This document shows, in pieces, positions 15,801 through 26,721 of a stretch of 64,000 nucleotides of DNA. Below the pieces are notes generated by a model that saw only the letters and a program-made list of their open reading frames with translations, was not told the origin of the DNA and did no database searches. The position numbers and the translations under genes were made by a program. Numbering within the stretch: position 1 is the first letter of the stretch; every line of letters starts with the position of its first letter. The stretch spans positions 14,046,001-14,110,000 of the forward strand of contig NC_065887.2 of the NCBI RefSeq assembly GCF_932274485.2, given 5' to 3'. This DNA comes from Patella vulgata. Taxonomy: Eukaryota; Mollusca; Gastropoda; Patellidae.

Positions 15801-17333
15801 CTAATGCAATACAACTTAATACAAGTAATTGAAAAAACTGGTGAACTGGAATAAACCAGGTTTGTAATATAAATTTGTGAATAAACTGGAATAATCCAGT
15901 TTTGTACATGTTATGGATTAATATACAGGATTAACAAATGTTATTTTTATCAATATATTTTTATCTGGGCAGACCTTCATAATGTCTGCTGGACCCCACC
16001 CCAAATTGTCCTACTCTACTCCTTTTTTTGTACACTTACAATATCGGTTCAAGAGCTCTAGAGATAAATAGAGTTAAATGTCCACTCAACACAACAAGGT
16101 CATTTCAGGACTAACATATCACTGTAACCTGGGTATCATTTAATCTTGTGTATCTAGCACTAATTTCTTTCACATTCATTCAATATCAAATCTTTGTTTC
16201 AAAATTCGTAAAAAATCGTTTAAAATCACCAAAAATCATCTAATTTGTACTTGTGTCCAGTTTAAAGCTGACTGATTTTGATAATGAGTGTTCAGTTTAC
16301 AAGTATTAACTACATATCAATAATCAATTTTGGGTTGTTTATTTTTCAACAGTGATCAAGAAATTGGACACTCATTATCAAAATTGAATGGTCAACATTA
16401 TTTAATTACATAATCAAATGGCCAAACTGTTCTAATCTACTTAAAATCGGACCTATCTGATGGCATTGAGAGTTGATTATGGTCTTGACATGATAAATGT
16501 CTAATAGTTTATATAACATTTAAGGTTTAAAGATAGATGTTCAGTGCTAGATTTAGCTTTTGAATAATGCCGTTTAAAAAGTCAATAGAAACAAATACAA
16601 CTGTTGAACTGATCTAGTTTTCAACGTTAACTCTACCAAGCCAGGAAATAAAGTATACATCACTGACAAAGTCAGGCACAATTCCACTGGTGCCTTCCAT
16701 TTTGTGCGGCACAGATTTTTTTTCCTTTTTTTTAGTGCTTTAGCAGTGGGAGGAAACCAGAGGAACTGATGAAAATCCATGAGGTTGGACAGCAACCCTA
16801 TTCCTAGTCCTTCTCCTGTACAGAAATTAAATGAAATGTGATTTAACGTCCTACTGTTATGCTCCGACTGGGCTATTGAAAACGGGCATATGTAATACAG
16901 TGTGCTATGAAGGAAATATTGCCTGGGCAGTGGCACTATGTCCTACTCTTATATCAAATTTCAACTGCCAAGAAATCTTTTACGTGCACACCAATGTATA
17001 CGCGAGTCCTCAGCTTTTTGCACCATCCGAACGACTAAACAGCTGTCCTTGTCAGGCCCTCTGTCCTGCACGACTGACATGGGGAAACCACGCCGGAAAA
17101 TCCGATGAACTTCCTCGGCCAATGCAGGTAACGAACGCACAACCTCCAGACTAGCTTCTTACCCACTTAGCCACCGTGGCTTCTTGTCATGTACAAATTA
17201 TTAAATGGTTGAACTATCACCAGAATATATAATGTACTTACCCTACTACCTGCACCAAGGAATCTGGCTTCCAACAGCTCTTGTTTACGAGGATCAAGAC
17301 TGTGTATACTGCTGTTATCCATATCCGCCGGAG
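244..17333 (-). CDS. TLK: Tousled-like kinase (TLK1/TLK2 orthologue), five 5' exons; kinase domain outside window
   Basis: Five minus-strand exons join in phase: 17333-17242, 3473-3293, 2566-2505, 1204-1127, 342-244. The first contains MDNSSIHSLDPRKQELLEAR, which matches the vertebrate TLK N-terminus ([15 protein letters not shown]). The likely start ATG is at 17322-17320; an upstream exon ending in one base of a split codon must supply the 5' UTR or more coding. Exon 2 carries SSNLSAGSLDRDEGSEG and the basic patch SERKRKRK, as in TLK (a nuclear localisation signal there). Exon 3 ends GKKINEYFK, the counterpart of TLK KISDYFE. Exons 4 and 5 are Ser/Pro-rich and end CCTKGVQ, just before the expected TDLT block. 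TLKs phosphorylate the histone chaperone ASF1 during S phase. Coiled coils and kinase domain lie left of position 244. Confidence 0.9.
478..602 (+). repeat. SINE-A 3' fragment on plus strand
   Basis: It starts within CCACTGCTAAAGACACCTATG and ends GTTAAACCCCATTTCTCTTT. Head missing. Confidence 0.8.
2110..2395 (-). repeat. SINE-B copy
   Basis: Second tRNA-derived family, read on the minus strand. The left end is a GAAAT-rich tail and AATGGGGTTTAAC. The body holds GGGCATATGCCATACAGTCT and GGATCTTTTACGTGCACGCC. The right end is the inverse of a tRNA-like head (B box GGATCGAACACCCGACCTCC read inverted). Small open frames here are artefacts of the repeat. Confidence 0.85.
2505..3473 (-). CDS. TLK: TLK exons with nuclear localisation patch and KINEYFK motif
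   Basis: Exon 3473-3293 (181 nt) starts PLNTSTSQPMTMLQD and ends in phase 1 after GEM. The 62-nt exon 2566-2505 restores phase and reads SATKSGRAETNGKKINEYFK. The basic RKRKRK stretch suggests nuclear import. The spacing between the acidic SLDRDEGSEG block, the basic patch and the K-I-x-x-Y-F motif is the same as in vertebrate TLKs. Confidence 0.88.
4447..4660. mobile_element. TTAA MITE family fragment
   Basis: TTAAAGATGCATTATATAAG followed by the GACAAGTCTATAATCAACTC block. Right half lost. Further fragments of the family occur near 800-930, 5990-6110, 16440-16570 and 43785-44110. Confidence 0.65.
4780..5900. repeat. Tandem array of ~150-bp units ending in a terminal hairpin
   Basis: The mark GAGCGTTCACAAGG recurs at 5101, 5252, 5403 and 5550, spacing 147-151 bp. 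Units hold AAGGGCCATAACTCTAGACG and ATTGCTGAAATTCAATAGGC. The array ends with GGGCGACGGCAATATTCGTC and a hairpin CCACATTTCAATGTGG (5870-5885), then GCGTATAAAAAT. Single units recur at 10290-10640, 11060-11400 and 12384-12540. Confidence 0.85.
6807..7060 (-). repeat. SINE-A copy
   Basis: tRNA-derived SINE read on the minus strand, with a (GA)n tail at the left. The best plus-strand view of the family is at 25043: a tRNA-like head TGGCCGAATGGTTAGC (A box, Ser/Leu-like) and GGTTTCGATTCCC (B box), a middle TTTTCTCCAGGTCCTC...CCTCCCACTGCT, and a 3' end CCCGAAATGACCTAGTTTGT...GTTAAACCCCATTTCTCTC. This copy has lost part of the head. Confidence 0.85.
8034..8410. mobile_element. TTAA MITE family copy, diverged
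   Basis: AAAGATGCATTATGTAAGTG at the left and AGCAAGAACTGTCAGCTACA near the right. Confidence 0.65.
10032..10240 (-). repeat. SINE-A copy, head truncated
   Basis: It has the AAATGGGGTTTAACATCTAC end, GGAGGAAACCAGAGG middle and TTGACTCAATGA head remnant of SINE-A. Confidence 0.75.
10290..12545. repeat. Further copies of the ~150-bp repeat, split by a hAT insertion
   Basis: Units at 10290-10640 and 11060-11400 share AACAAAGTGAA and AGGGCC(A/T)TAACTCT with the 4.8-5.9 kb array. The last copy is interrupted at 11403 and resumes at 12384, ending in a hairpin around 12522-12535. Confidence 0.8.
11403..12383. mobile_element. Non-autonomous hAT element with exact 8-bp target duplication
   Basis: Ends TAAGGATGTAAC (left) and the inverse TTACATCCTTA (right) are flanked by GTTGTAAC at 11395-11402 and 12384-12391. 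The subterminal regions share CCGGTTAACCG / ACCGGTCAACCGA motifs. No hAT transposase was recognised in the 981 bp; the open frame crossing its left half is not similar to known proteins. It interrupts a copy of the 'GGGCCATAACTCTAGA' repeat in the TLK intron. Confidence 0.88.
12770..13032 (-). repeat. SINE-A copy
   Basis: It has a (GA)n tail, then the full SINE-A body. The B-box side is partly altered and the A-box side is missing. Confidence 0.85.
13262..13785. mobile_element. TTAA-flanked MITE copy, inverted, with internal extra sequence
   Basis: TTAA at 13262-13265 and 13782-13785. Ends AGATACATTATGTATG and the inverse of GCATTATGCAAGAGG match the family. The middle is unrelated. Confidence 0.78.
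14845..15115 (-). repeat. SINE-A copy, nearly complete
   Basis: It runs from a (GA)4 tail to GCTAACCATTCAGCCACCCA (inverse of the tRNA A box), with the CGTACAACCAGGGATTCGAA B-box region intact. Confidence 0.88.
16125..16395. repeat. Dispersed repeat, copy 1
   Basis: GTATCATTTAATCTTGTGTA and GATAATGAGTGTTCAGTTTA are shared with 34325-34475. Confidence 0.7.
16826..17182 (-). repeat. SINE-B copy, full length
   Basis: It runs from AAATGAAATGTGATTTAACG to TAGCCACCGTGGCTTC, the tRNA-like head inverted. It sits about 60 bp downstream of the TLK N-terminal exon, inside the 13.8-kb TLK intron. Confidence 0.85.
17242..17333 (-). CDS. TLK: TLK N-terminal exon with probable start codon
   Basis: Acceptor TTTTTCAG before 17333 and donor GTAAGT after 17242. 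Ninety-two nt, entering after one base of a split codon. The ATG at 17322-17320 aligns with the start of vertebrate TLK2 ([20 protein letters not shown]), so translation may begin here, with the preceding three codons being 5' UTR or a longer isoform. It ends in phase 0 (AGG) and joins the 3473-3293 exon across a 13.8-kb intron. Confidence 0.9.
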
Positions 17334-17639
17334 CTGAAAAATACAACATGAAATTAAAAACTGGTATCAGACAGATATTAAACAAAAAAGAACTAGAATT
17401 ATATCTCAAGTCCCTGGTGACAGAGAATGCATCAATGCATGATTATTATGATGACAAACATAATGATCAGGACCAGAAAATAACAGAATCTCAATCATGC
17501 ATTCACAATTATTTTATCTTTGTATGTTGCACTCATCTTACAAATGTACCATCTACATGTAGTAGCATCAGCAAGTTCCCCGCAAAAATGTGGACTTTTA
17601 TTTCTGACTTATGGAACTTGTTAAAAATAGCCATATGAG

Positions 17640-17945
17640 GAGAGAGAGAGAGAGAGAGATAAAGAGAGAAAGAGAGAGAGATGAGATTTAATGTCCACTC
17701 GACACAAACTACTACTAGGTTATTTTGGGACGAACTGTACGAACATGTGGTTAAATTTCATTTCATTAATTCACTTGCAGGGGATCTTTAGCAGTTGTAG
17801 GTAACCGAGGACCCAGAGCAAACCCTGAGGTTTGACAAGCGAATGAAACCTCTGGTGGAAGTCGAAACCATGCCAGTTGATAAGACTTATTGTCAGATCT
17901 TATAATCTAAAGTGCAAACCATAAACCATTTGGCCCCCACCCCCA
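17640..17945 (-). repeat. SINE-A copy, diverged
   Basis: It has a long (GA)n tail and recognisable GTCCACTCGACACAAACTA and TAACCGAGGACCCAGAG blocks, with several substitutions and a degraded head. Confidence 0.75.
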
Positions 17946-18710
17946 CCATCGGGAGATTATATATAAAAGACCAATAAATACTGGAAGATTTGGACTGAGT
18001 ATACCTGTACTACACCTGGAGTCAATAATCATTGCTTCAGACATATGTCGCAGGCTTAATACTTATATTAATATAAAGTAGGACTACATCTATTGAGTCA
18101 CCCGTTTGTAACTTTTGATAAGAAACTCAAATTGTTTGACGGTTTTAGTGATGATAGGGAAATATTTTATCACAACAAATTTGCTGAAATTTCAATTTTA
18201 ACTCCTTTTTAAAAGGGTCAGGGCATCTCCAGTTTTTCTGAAAATAATAATTTTTGACTATTTCAAACACTGCTGTGGCAAAAACAAATAGCCCATATGC
18301 ATGAGGTTTCAACTGGACTGGCTGCAAATTAAGCATGATCATTAATAAATAGTCGTACAGTCAACAATTGTACACGTAACAGCTTGACAGCTTCTATGAT
18401 TGAAATGTTGGTTAGATGGCAGTAATACTGTTGGAGCTTTAAACATTATTAATTACAACAAGCTTCATGTCTTTCATATCTGCTAACTATAGCTACATGT
18501 TTTATTGACAATAAAATCAATATGCTCAATGTCAGCAGGTTGACTGAATTCTTATACATTTGAACAAAAAGGTGTCGCTAGCCTGAATGGAATTATTATT
18601 TAACATACAAACAGTAAATCTCAACAAAAATTCTAATAAAACTAAAATCAGAGTGAAAGGTTTGAAGTTCCAGTTGAAACTTTAGACACAAGATTCACAC
18701 ATGGTATAAG

Positions 18711-18980
18711 AGAGATAGAAATGGGGTTTAACGTCCACTCGACACAAACTAGGTCATCTCGGGACTAACATATGGTTTAATTTTATTTCAATAATTCGCT
18801 TGCGCGTAGGGGTTTAGCAGTTGGAGGAAACCGGAGGACCCGGAGAAAACCACGAGGTTGGACAGGCGACCCTACTCCTTGTCACGTACAACCGGGGATT
18901 CGAAACCACGCCAGTCGACTCAATGACAGACTTTATGATACAGCGCGCGCACGCTAACAATTCAGCCATCCAACACCCCT
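18711..18980 (-). repeat. SINE-A copy, nearly complete
   Basis: A full-length copy with an intact B box (GGGGATTCGAAACCACGCC inverse) and A box region. A second truncated copy follows at 19002 after about 20 bp. Confidence 0.88.
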
Positions 18981-19001
18981 CACACATGGTATGAGATAAG
19001 A

Positions 19002-19135
19002 GAGAGAGAAATGGGGTTTAACGTCCACTCGACAAACTAGGTCATTTCGGGACTAACATATGGTTCAATTTTATTTCAATAATTTGCTTGCGTGTAGGGG
19101 TCTTTAGCAGTAGGAGGAAACAGGATGGTATTAGA
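19002..19135 (-). repeat. SINE-A copy, 5'-truncated
   Basis: Only the 3' part, from the tail through TTTAGCAGTAGGAGGAAACA, is present. It is tandem to the preceding copy, and CTCACACATGGTATGAGATA lies between them. Confidence 0.8.
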
Positions 19136-21399
19136 TAGTTGTCTGAAGCTGCATTGGTTATGATCAGTGGTAGTGAAGCTCTGTCCCAAAAAAAAGCTAC
19201 GGCAGTTGTGCCGTTACAAGTACATGACACTGGACTCGCACATGTAGTAGTGTGAATGTTATCTAATTAGAGCTGCAGTGGTTGAATGGATAGGACTTGC
19301 ACTGTAGTACAAAAAATATCTAATTAGTGCTGCATTGGATGAGCGGTTAGGATGCAGGACTCCTACATGGTAGTGAGAGATGCCTTATCGGTGCTGCAGT
19401 GGTTGATCCGTTAGGACAAAGGACTCACAACCAGAATGTTAAAAGTTTGAATCATTTCCATAAGGTGGCGTCTCGCATGCAAAGAAAGTACAGAATGTCT
19501 GTTTTTTCAGATAGCATGAAAAGCAGTGTACAAGTAACTACAGATTAAAGGTCCACATGAAAGACCAGTTAGCATTTTGTGCTTTAAAGCTGTGTAGATA
19601 AAAATACTGCTGACCATGCAAATTTCTCTTCCTCAGTCATAGAAATAAAAATTGCTACATGGGCATTGGGCACAATGTCTTGTCTTTTAGACAAGCATGA
19701 AAAAAAAAGGGTACATATCTTACTAAGCAAATGCTTCCTTAGCAGTTGGTAGTGGTGTGTAACGGTATACATGTACATGTAAGTAAGTTTCACATGATGT
19801 TAACCCCTACATGTATATTCCAAATGTTTCAGTTGTGTAATTTTACAGTCCAGAACTTGATATAACTAAAATAATAAACCAAAGATATCATCTTCAAGGT
19901 ACACTGCCCTATTTAAAACTTGCAATACCGTGACCAAAATGTGTGTGTTTACTGGGTAGGCTACAACAATAGGCTGTGTGTCGTTTAAACATGGGTGATG
20001 CCATCTCTGTGCTGCAGTCTACATGTATTTAAATTATTGAATGAAAGTACCAGTTCTATCATGCTTTCAAATTTTAAATATGAATTTATGTTTGGATTAA
20101 AGTTGAACTGGCAAGATTCAGAAACCCTCTTACTGGTATTTAAACTAATCCATTGATGAGATGCTGTGATTGGTCGAAAAAAATAGCATTGTCTTCTGAC
20201 GAGACAACAATTTGTCCTCAAATTAAGAATAATTGACATCATAGCAGAGCTAAGAACTAATATTACCCTGCCACAGAAAGACAGGATAATAAAATATGAA
20301 AGTTGTACCTTAGCCATACATGTACTGTAGTATACCTGCTCTATTTGATGGCATATGATGGGATAATTTACCTAAATACTGCTATAAGCCTGTACTGAAA
20401 TAGCTAATTATTTTATAATTTAGACCGAGAATCAATCATTAACCTAGCTTAACAAAACTCTGATATGTGTGTAGCTCTGTAGCTAAGTACACTAAAGTCA
20501 ATTATAAATAGTTAGCACTATGCATGTATGTCAGATTGAAAAATAAAATCAACAAGTTCAAGAAAATTCTTATTGTGTGTGTACACAGTTGATAGAATGG
20601 CCTCTACAATATTCTAATTTATAAATGTCACCAGTGACATAAGGATGAGAAATGCTTATTGCCTTTGGCTTTGTGGACTTATAGGGAACAAATCAATATA
20701 AATTAGTGAGATGGAATGTCGAAATAAAAATGGCAGAACTAGGCCTGCTACAGTAGGTCCACTGTGTTATGTTAACTCATTGGTAGAGGCATTTAAGGTA
20801 CATGTACTAATGTACCTACCACAACTGATCAGTGAAGGAGAATATTATTCTGTGTCTAGTAATACTTGCCTGGTTAGGTCACATTAAATATAGGATATAA
20901 AATTTTACACTCAGTGAGTCGGTTATGGCCAACAGTTTGACACACTTACTCATTTTGACCAAAACATATTTGCTGACTTCAAACAAATAAACAAATGTTT
21001 ACACTAGCAGCTGGGGTGGGCCTACATGTAGGCCTCAGTTCTGAATTAATAAGAGCCACATAATACAAGCCGTATGGGATTATTCAATCCATCATGTTAT
21101 ATTTAGTCAAATCAACATAGAAATAAACATTTAGTAGATCTAGCCTTATTTAAATGTTCACAAACAAATAAAGCTTTCATTACTGAGAATCCTTGATTTA
21201 GCTCACAACAGTCTCTCAAGGACTGTGTGCTAGAGCCATGTACTTTCTTGAAAGAGATGAATAACTTGTTGGTCACAATTTTCGATTCCAAATCTTGATT
21301 ACAGAATTCTAACCTCCCCAAAAAACGTAAAATCCAGGCGACAATATTTCCTCTCTACTTTAGTGCATTCGCCAAAGTATAACACTGGTCATAATTAAC

Positions 21400-23310
21400 A
21401 AACTATTCCCTTTTATGGAATCATTAAATATATCTTGGAGCTTTGGATATCACTTGAATTTTACCTTGCCCCGTTTGGTGTCTTACAGGAGAGCGATTAA
21501 TTGTCCAAGATGGCGGGCATCTGCCTCCGCTGTACATCCCTCAAAAGGGTCGCCAAACAGAGGCTTGAAGACAAGCCGTGTGATCTATTCGATCACTTAA
21601 ACATCCGTCTCCATTTTGCTACAATTTGGCATAATAAAATAGTTTATGATACACATACACAAGTCTCTAAAATATGCGGTAGCCCCCACTAGCAGTGTTG
21701 GCTAGTTGGTGTGACGTCATATTAAAACTGAACGTGCGTTTGTCGGGAAAACAAACCCTTCCAGTTTCAAGGTATGGGCTAATATGGTGTGAATAAATGC
21801 CTTGGATATATTGCGAATGTTTTTCTCGAATATTTTATGACCTTCTTACCGTCTGGAAGTGTAGGGGCTTTTTCGGTAGACATCGGATATTTCCGTATTG
21901 GGGGATACCCTTGTTGTCGTACTATCGGAAGGGATTCCCGCTCTTTCAAACGGAAATGATAAATATAGTACAATGTTTACGTTTCTGATAATCAATGGTA
22001 TAAGGGAGACAACTATATTTAGCACTTAATTGAAGTTGTCTCCCCTACACCGCACACAAATAAATTTAATTAAAGTACTGTATTACCATCTCTGTAACGG
22101 TAATATTATTTTTCGACGCCAAATTATTATTTGTTCTACTAAAACTGTGGCTTACTAATAATTAGTTTGTGCGGTGCGATGACAAGGCAGTGGGAAAAAA
22201 AGATGAAAACATTTTATTTTGAAATTTTTATCTTCTACACAAGGTACACTAGTTCTCAGTTTATTTAATAACGACGTTCCGTAACACACGCAGGTCACGT
22301 TTTCAAGTTAATGCCTACTAGTCAACAAAATAAAGTGCCTTATAAACTTATAGAGATCTGCCATCTTACACAGCGTTAAAAGAAAGGCTTTTGCATTACC
22401 TGTGTGAAACAGCAACAACAGGTGAAATACTTGATTGGGCAATGAGTGGGACATGTAAGGGCTTGATGACTGTTAGGCGGGCACACCTGAAATGTCCGAA
22501 AAATTCCCGTTTACAGACGGCGGCCAGAGACGCAGAGCTTACCGTTTTCCGGACCTACCCAAGAAAATTTGGAAAACTTGACGGCTGGAAACGCGTTTTC
22601 CTGCTATTCCAGCCCGTGAATTTAATGCAACAACTTAGATGTGGTCCATTATAGCTTAACTTAGTTTTATGCCTTGAATTCCAATCAACTAAACAACTGT
22701 TTACAGTCCGCGGAGACGCGACCGTCGGGAGAAAATTTTGAGAATCTAATTGCCGCAAACGCATTTTCCTGCTAATCCAGCAACTTCATTGTAGTCCAAT
22801 AATAGAGCCGAAGTTAGATAGCTGACCTGAATCCGAAACAAGCAATTCACGGGGTATGGGGGCCTCGCCCTCCCCGAGCAAATTTTGAAAACTTAACTGC
22901 TTGTTTGCTGCAGAAGCGTGTTTGTAGCTTTAGATGTGAATTTGGACACAATGAATTGTGACTTACCGCTCCAGTGAATTATGTCTTACAGCCCCAATAA
23001 CCCGTGACCCACCGCACCATTTACAAGGTTTTGGTGACGGATATACGGGTCAAATATAACTCTGCGAAACGTCGACTCGTGTTTTTTTTAAACAAATAAA
23101 TTAATGTAGATGCGATTTGTGGATTTTAAAAATTGCAGAAACTGTATCCAACGGTTTATGGACTAAACCAAAACATTTAATTTGGCTTGGGCACCATTTG
23201 TTTTTGGGAGACGCGAAAAAAAAAAATGGCGCGAAATTATTTATGAGTATTTTCCGAATAACACATCTTTCCCTAGAAATCCCCGACATCGCCCGAAAGT
23301 AGATTATTTT
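21400..23310. promoter_or_regulatory. CpG-richer island in the UBR3-TLK intergenic space, possible TLK promoter
   Basis: This stretch is visibly richer in CG dinucleotides than the AT-rich surroundings. It contains CCAAGATGGCGGGC at about 21507-21520, which resembles the YY1 site (AAnATGGCGGC) often found at housekeeping promoters. It lies 4-6 kb upstream of the first recognised TLK exon. No TLK exon could be proven here. Short open frames on either strand (21415-21692, 22391-22654) do not resemble known proteins. Part of it (22.5-23.0 kb) is repeat-derived (see separate entry). Confidence 0.3.
22540..22960. repeat. Dispersed repeat with internal duplication
   Basis: A block around 22545-22640 (AACGCGTTTTCCTGCTATTC) recurs diverged around 22725-22800 (AACGCATTTTCCTGCTAATC). 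A G/C-rich piece near 22850-22890 (GGGGGCCTCGCCCTCCCCGA) resembles one inside the element at 39995-41386, and 31290-31320 has a related fragment. It is probably remnants of one mobile family. Confidence 0.45.
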
Positions 23311-23402
23311 ACCTTGAACTTGAGAGCTGTAAAGTTAAAGTCAACTATATCATCCTGTAATGCTAAACAACGAAAGTCTGTTTTTAAATGTTGAACACAT
23401 AA

Positions 23403-23525
23403 AATGGAAAGACATGGGGTTTAACGTTCTATTATTCGGCACTGACTTGCGCTAATGAAGATGGACATTCGCCACGCAGTGGGCTCTGGTGAAAATTGTG
23501 CCCGGACAGCGACACTACGACTTTT
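23403..23525 (-). repeat. SINE-B fragment
   Basis: Tail-proximal part only: GACATGGGGTTTAACGTTC through GTGCCCGGACAGCGACACTA. Confidence 0.75.
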
Positions 23526-23559
23526 AAGACTTTTTATTGGTTTGTCATGGCGTTTCTGT

Positions 23560-23745
23560 AAAAACAAATCCATTCTCCAGGATTATTTATTTTTATTTTT
23601 TAAAAAAATATACTAGGAGTCCATTCTCCAGGATTTATTTTTTAAATACTAGGATGTAGTTTTTTTTAAATACTAGGATGTAGGTTTTTTTCAAATACTA
23701 GGATGTAGGTTTTTTTCAAATACTAGGATGTTCTTAAATTCATAA
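23560..23745. repeat. ~28-bp minisatellite
   Basis: ATACTAGGATGTAGGTTTTT repeats about five times. Confidence 0.8.
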
Positions 23746-25042
23746 AAAAAACATACGGTAGTAAATAATTTTGATTATTGAGTTATATGTGATGTATCTA
23801 GCTGTCTTATAGCCCAGTAACTTTTAATTAATTAATAATAATAATAAAAAAAAATCAGGTATTTTGCTTCATATCATATTATTTTATCAGAGGATTTCAT
23901 TTATTTCTTCAAATAATTTCCGGAAGACACTGAACCATTCTGGCAATACTAATGTATATCACCCGAATATATATAATGACTTTAATTGTATTGTGGATCC
24001 ACGAGGCCGTGCCTTCCAGTACAAATTATTTATTCAGTTCTTAAAGGGAGACATCAACCAACAGGTTTCTGTATGTGCATGGACGTATTTCCTCCCTTCT
24101 TTATTTGTAGTCATGTTTCACTGCATCACATTGTCTGTACGATGATAACTTAGGTTTCAAAAATTTCCCAAATATGGTGGTATGTCTACTACTCTCTCTC
24201 TCTCTCACCGTTATTGACAGCTGTCTCTCCCCACCCCACCCCACTGTTATTGACAGCTAAAATAGATTACGTTGGGACACAGATCTCAGAATGTATAAAA
24301 TTAAATTTTCCTGCATAGAAACAAGCTGTAGGTCTTAGGATGGACTGGCAGGGGGGGGGGGGGGGTCTCTTACTCTCTCTCTCTCTCTCACACACAACAA
24401 AATTAGGAGTCTTTTCCCAAACAAATTATTATTCAAAATATGCATACATGTTATAACATCTCAAAAGCTTACACTGAGGTGTATATATATATATATACAT
24501 AATAACAACTGACAACAGTGGAAATATTATTCAACAATATCAATATCAAATATTCTCAAAACAAAATAGTTCCCTCTAGAAGATAGCCCACACTTGGTGT
24601 GACTTTTCACCGCTGATGACCTCTGAAGAGTCTGTTAAGTAGACCGTTTAGAAGCATTATGACTCCCTCTTAAAGATACATTCCCACAAAAGTAATTATA
24701 GTGTTGTGAGAGCATTGAGAGAGTTTTCTACGATATCACCCCTGGTGGAAGTTGTCGTAAAACTTCCGCAACGAACGAACATCGAGAAACTTTAACATCC
24801 AGTAGTCTCTGTGAACAGCTTCGATATTTATGTTAAATATCGACAACATGCAATCCAAAAATAACTTCATCCATAACCAAGTCACATGACAACCAAGACT
24901 TCTTAAAATAGATTTTTGCATTTTTTGGGGGGGATTAAAAGCAACCTCATGATAAATTTAAATTAGTTTGAATATACAAATGGACTTTTAGTTCAGATAT
25001 ATCATCAAATCACACAGAATGTATGTGGGAGTGGTGGGGACG

Positions 25043-25316
25043 GATGGATGGCCGAATGGTTAGCATGTGGGAGCTGTATCATACTGTCTGTCATTGAGTC
25101 AACTGGCGTGGTTTCGATTCCCTGGTTAGACGTGACAAGGAGTAGGGTCTCCTGTCCAACCTCGTGAGTTTTCTCCAGGTCCTCTGATTTCCTCCCACTG
25201 CTACAGACAAAGGCGCGCAAGCGAATTATTGAAATGAAATTGAATCATGTGTTAGTCCCGAAATGACCTAGTTTGTGTCGAGTGGACGTTAAACCCCATT
25301 TCTCTCTCTCTCTGTA
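25043..25316 (+). repeat. SINE-A copy on plus strand, full length
   Basis: It starts GGATGGCCGAATGGTTAGC (tRNA A box), has GGTTTCGATTCCCTGG (B box) and ends GTTAAACCCCATTTCTCTCT. This is the best copy for reading the family in its own direction. Confidence 0.9.
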
Positions 25317-25649
25317 CATGGGAAGGTATCTTTAAATGTGGTACCATAAAACTAATAACAAAAAGTAAAGCTCATATTATTTTGAGTTATAAATACCAGA
25401 AATTTGAAATATTACAGGGATATAAGTTGTAAGTGTACACTTATCTACATTAGATATTAATATACATTATTTTAAATATACAATAACAATACAAGAAATT
25501 AAATCAATGATCTCATTTATATACAAGATAAAAACATGACAATTTAACAGGGTTTTTACAATATAAACAGATTTAACAATCATTTTAAACTTCGCATTAG
25601 CACCAGGTGGCAAACAATAAACCTTCAGTAAAACACAATTCCAGCTAAA

Positions 25650-26016
25650 TTAAAGATACATTATGGGAGATAAGAAGAGCTCGCAGTTCTCACTAGAATA
25701 GTTAAAAACTAGATAATGTAAAGGGAATTTGCTGAAAATTTCAGTCAAATTGATCCACTATGAACCGAGAATTAATCGATTGAAATTTTGGCGTAGCCTC
25801 GATCATCATTACTGAAGTCAGTACGATAAAGTCTTGATTATCCATTTCTTGATTTAATCAAGAATGAGTGTAGAGCATCAAATCAGTTCATAATCCAATA
25901 AATATCGCAGACTAGCGTTGACATCGAGAGTTGATTATGGTCTGAATAAGTTAATAAATGTCTAATTAATAATTTAGATAACATTTCAGGCCAAAAGGAA
26001 GATAATGTATGTTTAA
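25650..26016. mobile_element. TTAA-flanked MITE copy, inverted
   Basis: TTAA at 25650-25653 and 26013-26016. Same family as 46968 in the opposite direction (AGATACATTATGGGAGATAA at left, inverse ACATACATTATC at right). Confidence 0.85.
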
Positions 26017-26304
26017 ATGGTATGGCCAATCTGAGAATCTTGCCAGGTTGACTCAATAGGGCCTCAAAATGTGTGTGTGTGTGTGTGGGGGGGGGGGGGG
26101 GGTCGGGTAAGATGAAATATATTTTTGACACTGTCATAAGCCTTTCTAACATGCACTGTAGTCTTAAACATCTGGGGGGAATGGAGAATGGTGTCGTTTA
26201 TGTAGTTGCCAAGAAAAAATGATTTTTGTACAGTTACATTTCATGTCTCCGATAAAATGGTTGAAATGACACATACACGACTATTATGTCATACACCTTT
26301 AAAG

Positions 26305-26466
26305 TTAGTAAGTCAAGGAATCCAAGCTAATAACAAAATTCAGAAGTTAGTAGTTCACGGAATCCAAGCTAACAACAAAATTCAGAAGTTAGTAGTTCAT
26401 GGAATCCAAGCTAACAACAAAATTCAAAAGTTAGTAGTTCACGGAATCCAAGCTAACAACAATTAA
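26305..26466. repeat. 42-bp minisatellite, four units
   Basis: GGAATCCAAGCTAACAACAA followed by AATTCAGAAGTTAGTAGTTC repeats almost exactly. The period is a multiple of three and the frame stays open (GIQANNKIQKLVVH), but no gene context supports coding. Confidence 0.85.
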
Positions 26467-26721
26467 TGTGACTTGTTGTATCCTCTAAAATTACGAGGGG
26501 TGGTTTCTTTATCAAGTTGAACAAAGTAGAAATTTAATTATCAGATAATTACACTTGTATTATCATCAACAGCCTATCAACTAATGAATCATCATTGATT
26601 AGTTTATTGTTTTGAAGGGTGTTGTGCTTGACAACAATGCCTATATTTAGAACTGAAATGCATATTGAAACAAATGTAACTACTGGTATGTTGCATTTCA
26701 TACACTGATTTCTTGCTTGCA

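Larger units (their letters stand above)
3474..17241. other. TLK 13.8-kb intron: no further exon recognised
   Basis: Apart from the listed SINEs, MITEs, hAT element and tandem repeats, the sequence is AT-rich with no conserved open frame. Single-copy-looking stretches at 6.1-6.8, 7.1-8.0, 8.4-10.0, 15.1-16.1 kb contain nothing I can name. Confidence 0.6.

Noticed and set aside
26206-26466. 86-codon frame with repeated GIQANNKIQKLVVH
   Set aside because: It is a 42-bp minisatellite whose period is a multiple of three. No splice sites, homology or conserved start support a gene.
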